From assembly GCA_030606465.1 (NCBI GenBank), contig JAUWGL010000063.1:1-5880 (forward strand): a stretch of 5,880 nucleotides of DNA, written 5' to 3'. Below the pieces are notes generated by a model. It ran no database searches and was not told the DNA's origin. It saw only the letters and a program-made list of their open reading frames with translations. A program made the translations under genes and the position numbers. Of this stretch, positions 1 through 5,730 are shown in pieces; position 1 is the stretch's first letter; every line of letters begins with the position of its first letter. This stretch comes from Thermoplasmata archaeon (GTDB lineage Archaea > Thermoplasmatota > E2 > DHVEG-1).

Positions 1-1070
1 GGGTCTGTATCACCAGGAATAGTGTTCATATTGGTAACAATACCTGCAGCCTCAAGATTTTTTGATGCCCCCTTTCCTTTACCTGGACCAATCTCTAGTA
101 AAATTTGATGAGATTTTGTGAAACCAAGTTTTTCACCAAACACTTTAAACCCTCTTGTATGCAAAGATTGCCCAAGAGCCTGTGCATTCTTTATGGTTTG
201 TTTAGCATATGTCTCACCAAACTCCAAGTGTTCTGCAAATGCAATGGCCTTAGCTGCAACATGATGAAGATGATAAGAAGAAGTAACACCTGGGAAAACT
301 CCAAAACCCAGTTTCCTCAGAAATGATTTATCCTCATCAGTATCACCCTTATGATCAGAAACAATCATACCACCCTGAGGACCAGGAAGAGTCTTATGAG
401 TACTACCACTCATCACATCAGCACCCTCACGAAGTGGATCCTGAAATTGTTTACCAGCGATAAGACCCAGAACATGTGCAGCATCATAAACCAAATATGC
501 ACCAACATCATGAGCTGCTTCAGCGATATCTTTTATTGGACTTGGAAACAAAAACACAGAACGACCATTAAGAGCAAGCTTTGGTTTCACCTTTTTAATA
601 AGTTTAACAGCACCATCAACATCAATATTCATTTCTTCATCATTAAACGGGTAAGAAATAAGATTAATACCACGGACTCCAGCAGCACCCCATTTACCAA
701 AAGAAATATGAGCACCATTGGCAAGATCCAGAACAGTTGCTGGTTCACCAGGTTTCATAAGAGCCTTCAGAACGGCCATGTTAGCAGTTGTACCAGCAGT
801 TGGCCGGACATCAGCATAACTACATTTGAAAAGTTTTTTTGCAAGTTCCATTGCTTTTACTTCTACATTGTCAAAAAACTTGCAGCCCTCATAGTATCTA
901 TGACCAGGAGTACCCTCTGCATATCTTCCATGGAAATCAGTAATAAGCATCTCCTTACATAGAGGTGATAGAACATTTTCACTTGCTATCATTGGTAGAG
1001 AGTTTGCAAAAAACTCATTGTTTAACTTCGCCTGTTTTCTAACGTATTCGACTTCATCATACCATGTCAT
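1..1070 (-). CDS. glyA: Serine hydroxymethyltransferase, 3' end cut by window edge
   Basis: This PLP enzyme interconverts serine and glycine while passing a one-carbon unit to a folate or, in many archaea, tetrahydromethanopterin; it is cytosolic. The 356 whole codons visible show SHMT hallmarks: SLPMIASENV near residues 24-33, GRYAEGTPGHRYYEG at 48-62, the DAAH motif at 196-199 that contacts the cofactor ring, and STHKT at 223-227 with K226 as the PLP Schiff-base lysine, then GPQGG. The frame is intact. Roughly 80 C-terminal residues are probably missing, judged from a usual length near 430. I chose the ATG at 1070 (MTWYDEVEYV) because family similarity begins there and a weak GGGGT lies just upstream. 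An in-frame ATG at 1100 adds only MFDIAFCGVS, but sits exactly where a transcript from the upstream TATA box would begin. Of 36 glycine codons 28 are GGT, a stronger bias than in trmG10, which suggests high expression. It follows the peptidase gene, from which a T-tract separates it. Confidence 0.96.
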   Translation of the reverse strand, partial: MTWYDEVEYVRKQAKLNNEFFANSLPMIASENVLSPLCKEMLITDFHGRYAEGTPGHRYYEGCKFFDNVEVKAMELAKKLFKCSYADVRPTAGTTANMAVLKALMKPGEPATVLDLANGAHISFGKWGAAGVRGINLISYPFNDEEMNIDVDGAVKLIKKVKPKLALNGRSVFLFPSPIKDIAEAAHDVGAYLVYDAAHVLGLIAGKQFQDPLREGADVMSGSTHKTLPGPQGGMIVSDHKGDTDEDKSFLRKLGFGVFPGVTSSYHLHHVAAKAIAFAEHLEFGETYAKQTIKNAQALGQSLHTRGFKVFGEKLGFTKSHQILLEIGPGKGKGASKNLEAAGIVTNMNTIPGDTD

Positions 1071-1122
1071 AGAAACCCCACAAAAAGCGATATCAAACAT
1101 CTTAATAAAAAGGTAATGGAAA

Positions 1123-1131
1123 TATTATAAA
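1123..1131 (-). promoter_or_regulatory. TATA box of glyA
   Basis: The minus strand reads TTTATAATA, centred near 1127. Archaeal TATA boxes lie about 26 bases before the transcript start, so transcription should begin near 1100. This gives either a leaderless message from the ATG at 1100 or a 30-base leader to the ATG at 1070. The surroundings are AT-rich, so the match alone is only moderate evidence. Confidence 0.5.
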
Positions 1132-1135
1132 ATAC

Positions 1136-1143
1136 AAAAAAAA
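1136..1143 (-). terminator. T-tract terminator after the Xaa-Pro peptidase gene
   Basis: Eight T residues in a row on the minus strand begin 7 bases after the peptidase stop codon. No stem-loop precedes them. Archaeal RNA polymerase commonly ends transcription at bare U-runs, so this probably separates the peptidase transcript from glyA. The tract also abuts the upstream side of the glyA TATA box. Confidence 0.5.
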
Positions 1144-1149
1144 TGAAAC

Positions 1150-2241
1150 TTAGATCTCTATAAATTCTTTAGAGGATTGTGTTAAAAGTTCAACTCCATC
1201 TTTTTTTATCAGAACATCATCTTCTATTCTTACACCACCAAAACCAGGAATATAAACACCAGGTTCAACAGTGAGAACCATGTTTTCTTTCAGTTCAACA
1301 TCATTATCAGGAGTAAACCCTGCACCACCATCATGAACAGCAAGACCAAGAGAATGACCAGTTGAATGAATAAAACAACCTTTGAACTTAGTACCATCTA
1401 CATAGGAACTTACTGCATCATGTACTTCATGTGCTTTTATTCCAGGCTTTATCTTTTCAAAACCTATTTTTTGCGCCTCAAAAACAGTTTTATACATATC
1501 TATCTGTTTATCATTAGCTTTTCCAAACACAAAAGTCCGTGTAATATCAGAATTATATCTCCTATAACATGCACCAAAATCACATAACAAAAAATCATCT
1601 TTTTTCAGTTTTGTATCCCCATGAGTATAATGTGGCTCGGCAGTGTTTTTACCAAAAGAAGATATTGTCTCAAAAGCAGATTTATCAGCACCATTTTTCT
1701 GCATAAAATAATCAATCTCTGCAGCTAATTCATATTCAAACATGCCTTCATGCAGAAACTCAGGGATTTTACCAATTACTTTATCAACTATTTCACATGC
1801 TTTCTTTATAATATTTATCTCAGACGCATCTTTGACAGCTCTTGTTTTTGCAAATGCCTCTGAAACATCAAAAAAATTTGTTTTAGGAAACATGTCTTTT
1901 AACTTACAAAAATCCCGGTGTAAAATACCCTCAAAGTTCAACCCAGCAACACTGACAGATCCAAGAGTATCTTTTAACAGCTCATAGAATTCCTCATTTT
2001 TTTTATAAACCTTAACATCTGCATCAGCTTTACCCGCACTCCCCTCCTCCAACTTTGAAACAATTAAATCAACATTTCCATCAGGAAACAAAACAGCGGC
2101 TGAACCCTCAAACAAGCCTTTTTCAAGACCAGTAACATAAAAAAAATTGTGATCAATAAAAGGCTCAGAAGAGTTTTTTATAAGAATTATATCAGGTTTC
2201 TCCTTAAAGTTTTCAAAAATTTTTTTCACTCTTTTTTTCAC
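1150..2241 (-). CDS. pepQ: Xaa-Pro peptidase, M24B family (prolidase / aminopeptidase P type)
   Basis: This is a cytosolic metallopeptidase of the pita-bread fold that cleaves the bond before proline in dipeptides or at peptide N-termini, and probably serves peptide recycling. Residues 1 to about 130 match a creatinase-type N-terminal domain; the rest is the catalytic domain. All five expected metal ligands are visible: D221 (LLCDFGA), D232 (NSDITRTF), H296 (STGHSLGL), E326 (TVEPGVY) and E340 (GVRIEDD). H292 and H303 match the usual active-site histidines. The length, 363 residues, is normal for short M24B enzymes. The start is a GTG with GGTGGT five bases upstream. A TATA box at 2254-2262 is so close that transcription may instead begin near an in-frame GTG at 2229 (VKKIFENF), giving a protein four residues shorter. 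Sequence alone does not separate dipeptidase from aminopeptidase activity. The frame is intact. Confidence 0.93.
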   Translation of the reverse strand: MKKRVKKIFENFKEKPDIILIKNSSEPFIDHNFFYVTGLEKGLFEGSAAVLFPDGNVDLIVSKLEEGSAGKADADVKVYKKNEEFYELLKDTLGSVSVAGLNFEGILHRDFCKLKDMFPKTNFFDVSEAFAKTRAVKDASEINIIKKACEIVDKVIGKIPEFLHEGMFEYELAAEIDYFMQKNGADKSAFETISSFGKNTAEPHYTHGDTKLKKDDFLLCDFGACYRRYNSDITRTFVFGKANDKQIDMYKTVFEAQKIGFEKIKPGIKAHEVHDAVSSYVDGTKFKGCFIHSTGHSLGLAVHDGGAGFTPDNDVELKENMVLTVEPGVYIPGFGGVRIEDDVLIKKDGVELLTQSSKEFIEI

Positions 2242-2253
2242 TATTTACCACCA

Positions 2254-2262
2254 TTATATAAA
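2254..2262 (-). promoter_or_regulatory. TATA box upstream of the Xaa-Pro peptidase
   Basis: The minus strand reads TTTATATAA, a near-ideal archaeal TATA box, centred at about 2258. The predicted transcript start is near 2232, inside the annotated N-terminus and next to the in-frame GTG at 2229. Either translation starts there without a leader, or a different, less distinct AT-rich box upstream is used and the SD-like GGTGGT at 2247-2252 is transcribed. Confidence 0.5.
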
Positions 2263-2265
2263 CAT

Positions 2266-2289
2266 GGAATAAAATAAAAAAATAAAAAG
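2266..2289 (-). terminator. Multi-T-tract terminator after the regulator gene
   Basis: The minus strand carries T-runs of 5, 7 and 4 separated by single A residues, starting 47 bases after the regulator stop codon and ending just before the peptidase TATA box. Clustered U-runs are typical archaeal termination signals. Here they would insulate the peptidase promoter from transcription of the regulator gene. Confidence 0.5.
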
Positions 2290-2324
2290 AATTTTTTTTA
2301 AATGTAATCGTTTTTTAGAGTCAA

Positions 2325-2337
2325 AAGATATTATCTT
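2325..2337 (-). terminator. Short hairpin overlapping the regulator stop codon
   Basis: On the minus strand AAGAT and ATCTT form a perfect 5-bp stem around a 3-base loop, followed by further T residues. The first two stem bases are the last two of the stop codon. The stem is short and almost all A-T, so it may be chance or only slow polymerase ahead of the T-tracts further on. Confidence 0.25.
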
Positions 2338-2725
2338 ATACCTGTTTATATTCTTTGATTAGTTTATGCAGGTCGTTTAAATCAGTTCTAATTGTTTCTA
2401 CTTGTTTCATTTTTTCTTTTTCAAAACTCTCTAAAATATCAGGTAATTGCTTAGTAAGTTTATATATATGGACAGGTCTTCCTTTACCTTTCTTTTTTAA
2501 ATCTCTTTTTTTCGCCCATCCCCTGCGTCTCATCTCCTGCATTGCCACGCTAACCTCTGGTTGTCTAAGATCAGCTCCTTGCTCTACATCTGCAGATCGG
2601 CATTCCGGCATCTGCGAGATGTACATCAATGTCTTAGCAAGATTTTTTGGCATTCCGAGCTCTGAGAATAACTGAACTGCTTTATCATCCTTCTCATCTA
2701 AAACAAATGACCTCTTTCGCTTCAT
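2336..2725 (-). CDS. Winged-helix transcriptional regulator with C-terminal coiled coil
   Basis: This 129-residue protein resembles small euryarchaeal winged-helix DNA-binding regulators; I do not recognise its specific target. Residues 26-39 (PKNLAKTLMYISQM), 43-51 and 54-69 (RQPEVSVAMQEMRRRG) fit three helices, the last as recognition helix. A basic wing follows at 71-90 (KKRDLKKKGKGRPVHIYKL). Residues about 93-128 form a charged helix likely to dimerise as a coiled coil. The N-terminus is basic (MKRKR). No metal-binding cysteine cluster or ligand domain is visible, so it may respond to partners or act as a constitutive repressor or activator. Its ATG has a perfect GGAGGTGA seven bases upstream, the strongest ribosome site in the window. 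The gene follows the dCMP deaminase-like gene by 80 bases with no T-tract between, so both may be on one transcript, though it also has its own TATA-like box. Confidence 0.85.
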   Translation of the reverse strand: MKRKRSFVLDEKDDKAVQLFSELGMPKNLAKTLMYISQMPECRSADVEQGADLRQPEVSVAMQEMRRRGWAKKRDLKKKGKGRPVHIYKLTKQLPDILESFEKEKMKQVETIRTDLNDLHKLIKEYKQV

Positions 2726-2732
2726 ATTCTCC

Positions 2733-2740
2733 TCACCTCC
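2733..2740 (-). promoter_or_regulatory. Strong Shine-Dalgarno site of the regulator gene
   Basis: The minus strand reads GGAGGTGA, fully complementary to the standard 16S rRNA 3' tail, with seven bases between it and the ATG at 2725. It fixes this start codon. Most other starts in the window lack such a site. Confidence 0.8.
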
Positions 2741-2757
2741 TCATAATCATTCTTGAG

Positions 2758-2767
2758 TATTTATATT
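2758..2767 (-). promoter_or_regulatory. TATA-like box of the regulator gene
   Basis: The minus strand reads AATATAAATA, a good archaeal TATA match centred near 2762. The expected start near 2735-2738 would fall within or at the edge of the Shine-Dalgarno sequence. A transcript from here would therefore barely carry the SD, whereas read-through from the upstream deaminase-like gene would carry it whole. Confidence 0.4.
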
Positions 2768-2805
2768 TTTCTCATTTTTTCAATCCCAGATATGATTTGT
2801 TATTA

Positions 2806-3249
2806 TTAAATTTTTCTAATTTTAATTGTACTTTCATCAAGCATTGTTTTAGCAAGCTCATCAGGGTAATCACCAGAAAAAATAATTTCTTTAACACCAG
2901 CATTTATCAACATTTTCATACAAACAACACATGGCGTGTTAGTACAATATAACATAGAACCTTTTATAGAAACACCAAAAACAGCTGCTTGAATAATCGC
3001 ATTTTGCTCTGCATGCAATCCTCGACATAGCTCATGTCTCTGACCAGGGGGAACTTTCATTTTTTCTCTAAGGCACCCTACCTCCGAGCAATGTCTAAAA
3101 CCTTTTGGAGCCCCATTGTAGCCTGTGCTAAGTATATGTTTATCCATCACAAGTATTGCGCCTACTTTTCTTCTGAGACATGTGCTTCTCTTTGAAACAA
3201 CATGAGCCATTTCCATGAAATATTCATCGTATGAAGGTCTCTCTCCCAT
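2806..3249 (-). CDS. dCMP/cytidine deaminase-family zinc enzyme
   Basis: The product belongs to the dCMP deaminase (ComEB-like) family, which converts dCMP to dUMP as a precursor for dTMP; the zinc enzyme acts in the cytosol. From the ATG at 3249 it has 147 residues. [21 protein letters not shown] near the N-terminus is typical of the family. HAE at 79-81 gives the zinc ligand H79 and the proton-shuttle glutamate E81, and PCVVC at 106-110 gives zinc ligands C107 and C110. Extra cysteines at 24, 54, 59 and 75 could form the second structural zinc site seen in some members. I prefer ATG 3249 to an in-frame TTG at 3258, which would add only three residues (MVF) and has no better ribosome site. 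The substrate (dCMP against another cytosine nucleotide) is inferred from the family. The winged-helix gene lies immediately downstream. Confidence 0.92.
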   Translation of the reverse strand: MGERPSYDEYFMEMAHVVSKRSTCLRRKVGAILVMDKHILSTGYNGAPKGFRHCSEVGCLREKMKVPPGQRHELCRGLHAEQNAIIQAAVFGVSIKGSMLYCTNTPCVVCMKMLINAGVKEIIFSGDYPDELAKTMLDESTIKIRKI

Positions 3250-3279
3250 AAAAACCAAAAAAGAATAACCAGTAGTTGC

Positions 3280-3288
3280 TTAATAAAA
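3280..3288 (-). promoter_or_regulatory. TATA box of the dCMP deaminase-like gene
   Basis: The minus strand reads TTTTATTAA, centred near 3284. A start near 3258 would leave about 9 bases before ATG 3249. The box lies partly inside the palindrome at 3283-3300, so a protein bound to the palindrome would compete with TBP. Confidence 0.4.
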
Positions 3289-3300
3289 TTATGATTTTAT
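3283..3300. repeat. 18-bp palindrome, possible operator, in the divergent promoter region
   Basis: The plus strand reads ATAAAAT, four bases, then ATTTTAT: a perfect 7-bp inverted repeat. It overlaps the TATA box of the deaminase-like gene and lies 34 bases before the TATA box of the plus-strand small gene. Its place suits an operator for a dimeric regulator, and the winged-helix protein encoded nearby is an obvious candidate. AT-rich arms make a chance origin quite possible. Confidence 0.35.
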
Positions 3301-3333
3301 GAAAAAAAACATTTTCTAACAAAAAAACCAGGA

Positions 3334-3345
3334 TTTATTATAATA
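3334..3345 (+). promoter_or_regulatory. TATA box of the plus-strand small gene
   Basis: The plus strand reads TTTATTATAATA, centred near 3339, so transcription should start near 3365, leaving a leader of roughly 36 bases that includes the ribosome site. Promoter, leader and ribosome site all fit a real plus-strand gene. Confidence 0.5.
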
Positions 3346-3389
3346 GTTCACAGTTAGTATTAAAAAGCATAAAACACATACAACACATT

Positions 3390-3395
3390 GGAGGG
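3390..3395 (+). promoter_or_regulatory. Shine-Dalgarno site of the small plus-strand gene
   Basis: GGAGGG lies five bases before the ATG at 3401 and matches GGAGGT at five of six positions. It fixes the start codon and supports the plus strand as the coding strand here. Confidence 0.7.
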
Positions 3396-3400
3396 TTAAA

Positions 3401-3718
3401 ATGGCTAATAAATATGGAATTTATCAATCAACTTCTAAAAGTTGTATATTTTACAAACAAGATAACGATGGCAATCAATCAACATTTAACATATTTGTCT
3501 CACCTGAAAAAGATAAACAAAATGTTTTTGCCTTTATCGACAATGAACAAATGAAAACAGAAAACTGGTCAACCCCTGAGGAATCAAACATACACGATGT
3601 TATAAAAGCATTTGGAGGATGGGCATCTGATGCCCCAGTTGTCTTTGAATTAGAAGCACATAAAAGCATGAGCCAATGTTTAAACTCATTACTAAAAAAA
3701 GAAGAAACAGAAGAATAA
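3401..3718 (+). CDS. Uncharacterised acidic 105-residue protein without arginine
   Basis: I do not recognise this protein. It has 17 acidic residues, 10 lysines and no arginine, so it should be clearly acidic. No signal peptide or membrane segment is visible, so it is probably cytosolic. The first half alternates short hydrophobic stretches with polar ones (CIFYKQ, FNIFVS, VFAFID), suggesting beta strands. Residues 64-100 (IHDVIKAFGGW, then CLNSLLKK) look helical, and the tail EETEE is acidic. Cysteines occur only at 15 and 93, too few for a metal cluster. It is the only plus-strand gene in the window and has its own TATA box, a good ribosome site and a T-tract at its end, which together support a real, separately controlled gene. 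It diverges from the deaminase-like gene and converges on RNase Z; neither arrangement suggests a function. Confidence 0.75.
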   Translation: MANKYGIYQSTSKSCIFYKQDNDGNQSTFNIFVSPEKDKQNVFAFIDNEQMKTENWSTPEESNIHDVIKAFGGWASDAPVVFELEAHKSMSQCLNSLLKKEETEE

Positions 3719-3725
3719 AAAAAAA
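3717..3725 (-). terminator. T-tract terminator after RNase Z
   Basis: Nine T residues in a row on the minus strand begin 16 bases after the RNase Z stop codon. The same bases on the plus strand are an A-run starting inside the stop codon of the small gene. No hairpin precedes it. It probably ends the trmG10-rnz transcript. Confidence 0.5.
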
Positions 3726-3736
3726 TCAATAATAAC

Positions 3737-3750
3737 TTTTTTATTTTTTT
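3737..3750 (+). terminator. T-tract terminator after the plus-strand small gene
   Basis: Six T, one A and seven T on the plus strand begin 19 bases after the small gene's stop codon. On the minus strand most of this stretch is the final AAA AAA TAA of RNase Z, so the tract is partly protein-coding on the other strand. Confidence 0.5.
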
Positions 3751-4661
3751 AATTTAACTTCGATTTCCTGAAAATCTTTTGCAACAAAAGAATTCTTAAA
3801 AACCTTTCTTGCATCGTCTTCTAACACACGCTGATCCAGATATCTAGGACTAATATGAGTTAGAAACAACTTATCCACATCTGCCTTTTTAGCAATCTCT
3901 GCAGCCTGAAAAGCAGTGGCATGTCCATATTCACCTGCAACATCTTCAAGACTGGAGTCAAATGTTGCATCATGAATCAACACATCTGCATCCTTAGAGA
4001 ACACTATCATTTTATCACATGGTTTTGTATCACCAGATATCACTATCTTCCGCCCCTTACGAGGCGCACCAAGGACCATATCCGGATTTATTTTTCTACC
4101 ATCTTTAAGAGTTATAGTTTTACCTCGTTGTAACCTACTAAAAAGCGGACCTTCAGGAATACCTAAATTTAACGCCTTTGGTTTATCGAATTTTCCAGGT
4201 CTTATTTTTTCTTCAAGGCTGTAAGCAACTGCTGTAACACCATGTTTAACTCGTAAAACATGAACAACATAATCATCAAAATCTAGAACGTCTCCATCAA
4301 CTACCTCATGAGCAACTATTTTGTAACCGGGTTTAAAATAACCAAGAGATAAAAGCTGTTGTAAAAGCCTTTTCATCCCCTTTGGCCCATAGACATGTAA
4401 TGGTTTGTCTCTATCATTTAATTGCATTGTCTGTATAAGACCAGGTAAACCTAAAAAATGATCTCCATGAAAATGTGTTATGAAAATTTTTGAAATCTGC
4501 ATATGGCTTAGCTTTGATTTCTGAAATTGTCGTTGTGTTCCTTCTCCACAATCAAACAATAAAACCTCACTGCCTCTTTTCAAAGCAATGGATGTAACAT
4601 TTCGTTTCACAGTAGGCCAGCTACCACCGGTCCCAAGGAATATTATATTTAGTTGTGTCAT
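3741..4661 (-). CDS. rnz: Ribonuclease Z (tRNA 3' endonuclease), short form
   Basis: RNase Z is a cytosolic zinc endonuclease that cuts the 3' trailer from precursor tRNA so that CCA can be added or exposed. The 306-residue length is that of the short homodimeric form. The metallo-beta-lactamase motif THFHGDH spans 62-68, with ligands H63, H65, D67 and H68. H140, D211 (ISGDTK) and H269 (LTHISPRY) complete the two-zinc site; to my knowledge these positions coincide with those of Bacillus subtilis RNase Z. GHATAFQAAEIAKKA at 246-260 is the variant of the HEAT/HST motif. Residues about 155-205, rich in G, P, K and R (GIPEGPLFSRLQRG), form the flexible arm that binds the tRNA elbow. The ATG at 4661 has no clear SD, but a TATA-like box lies 25 bases upstream. 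Its 39-base distance from trmG10, with no T-tract, points to shared transcription and a shared role in tRNA maturation. Confidence 0.97.
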   Translation of the reverse strand: MTQLNIIFLGTGGSWPTVKRNVTSIALKRGSEVLLFDCGEGTQRQFQKSKLSHMQISKIFITHFHGDHFLGLPGLIQTMQLNDRDKPLHVYGPKGMKRLLQQLLSLGYFKPGYKIVAHEVVDGDVLDFDDYVVHVLRVKHGVTAVAYSLEEKIRPGKFDKPKALNLGIPEGPLFSRLQRGKTITLKDGRKINPDMVLGAPRKGRKIVISGDTKPCDKMIVFSKDADVLIHDATFDSSLEDVAGEYGHATAFQAAEIAKKADVDKLFLTHISPRYLDQRVLEDDARKVFKNSFVAKDFQEIEVKLKK

Positions 4662-4680
4662 CTAAAAAGTGGATGATGCT

Positions 4681-4692
4681 TTATTGTAAAAG
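4681..4692 (-). promoter_or_regulatory. TATA-like box and small inverted repeat before rnz
   Basis: The minus strand reads CTTTTACAATAA, centred about 25 bases before the RNase Z ATG, the right place for a leaderless message. GCTTT and AAAGC flank the core as a 5-bp inverted repeat. The TATA match is imperfect, and the gene may mainly be read from the trmG10 promoter. Confidence 0.3.
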
Positions 4693-4700
4693 CCTTACGG

Positions 4701-5708
4701 TTATTTTTCATACACTGCAAAATAACGAGTTAGGCTCCTATGAGCTATAAATTCATGTGTTTCTACAAGTGATAAATATTTTTCTCCAACAGATATCATA
4801 TCTTTTTTTGATAATCCAATAACAGCTCTACCTTTCTTTTTTAAAACATTTGATATATTTTTAAAAGCTCTTTCATATAATTTATCTGTTTTTTCTCCTT
4901 TTGTAGTTGTTGATTTTCCATATGGCAAATCAGTAACAACAGAATCAACCTTTTTTACATGTTTATTTATATCTCCTATATCAGAATGATATAACTCATA
5001 GTTTTCTATCTTGTAAAAATCAAGATTTTTTCTTGAGCCTTCAATCATTTTATCCTCTATATCACTACCAATAACTCTTACACCATTCAAACCTGCCTCA
5101 ATAAGCATGCCACCAGTACCACAAAAAGGATCTAACAAAATCTCATCTTTTTTAATAGAAGAAAGGTTTACCAAAGCCCTTGCAAGTTTAGGATGCAATG
5201 AGATTGGTGAAAAAAACGGCCGGTGTTGTACTTTTCTCTCTTCAAATTGACTCCTGTTTATCTCAGCTGTTTTCATACCTACATACACATTTGAGTCAGT
5301 TATCAATCCACGTATTTCAATATCAGGATTTTCAAGATTTACATTTCTCTGTTTTGAATATATTTCTGCCAATTCCTGCAATATTAACTGTGAGTCAACA
5401 GTATTTGATCTGTTTTTGTATTTTATAGCTATTGAACCTTTTTTTTCTACAGTATGATTCTGCGCTTTCTTCCTTATTTCTTTGATAGTCGATGAACATG
5501 AAAACAAAAACCTGTCAATAAAAAACGTAAATGACAATCTATCAGCTAATCTTTTAATCTTGTCCTCTTTACAATCTACTTTTATAACTAAAACATCCTC
5601 ATTTGACTCTATTATTTTGCAATCAATTTTTTCAGCTCTTAGACAGGCTAAAACCTCTGCTTTTGGTAATGTTTTATGTTCTTTAGAAAGCTCAAATAAA
5701 TATTTCAT
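4701..5708 (-). CDS. trmG10: tRNA (guanine-10-N2) methyltransferase, archaeal Trm-G10 / Trm11 family
   Basis: The enzyme transfers methyl groups from S-adenosylmethionine to N2 of G10 in tRNA, giving m2G or m2,2G, which helps stabilise the L-shaped fold. The 335 residues comprise an N-terminal RNA-binding region with a THUMP-like domain (about 1-150), starting with the family-typical MKYLFELSKEHKTLP, and a Rossmann-type catalytic domain (about 160-335). RPFFSPISLHPKLARALVNL at 163-182 leads to motif I DPFCGTGG at 193-200, which binds the cofactor. GSDIEDKMIEGSRKNL (214-229) supplies motifs II-III, and motif IV is DLPYG at 260-264, with leucine where the usual form is DPPYG. The ATG at 5708 has GTGGAG just upstream but only two bases away, and a TATA-like box 28 bases upstream. 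RNase Z follows downstream. Length and frame are normal. Whether it adds one or two methyl groups cannot be told from sequence. Confidence 0.94.
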   Translation of the reverse strand: MKYLFELSKEHKTLPKAEVLACLRAEKIDCKIIESNEDVLVIKVDCKEDKIKRLADRLSFTFFIDRFLFSCSSTIKEIRKKAQNHTVEKKGSIAIKYKNRSNTVDSQLILQELAEIYSKQRNVNLENPDIEIRGLITDSNVYVGMKTAEINRSQFEERKVQHRPFFSPISLHPKLARALVNLSSIKKDEILLDPFCGTGGMLIEAGLNGVRVIGSDIEDKMIEGSRKNLDFYKIENYELYHSDIGDINKHVKKVDSVVTDLPYGKSTTTKGEKTDKLYERAFKNISNVLKKKGRAVIGLSKKDMISVGEKYLSLVETHEFIAHRSLTRYFAVYEK

Positions 5709-5730
5709 GACTCCACTGGCAATATCCTAC

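Noticed and set aside
351..962. Plus-strand open frame of 203 codons
   Set aside because: It lies wholly antisense to glyA, which has clear SHMT motifs. Its translation is rich in Ser, Thr, His and Asn with no domain-like pattern, and it has no ribosome site.
2355..2675. Plus-strand open frame of 106 codons
   Set aside because: It is antisense to the regulator gene, which has a perfect SD and a recognisable winged-helix pattern.
3475..3729. Minus-strand open frame of 84 codons opposite the small plus-strand gene
   Set aside because: Since all other genes are on the minus strand I considered it seriously. It has no SD, no placed TATA box and a composition rich in Ser, Phe and Cys, whereas the plus-strand frame has promoter, SD and terminator.
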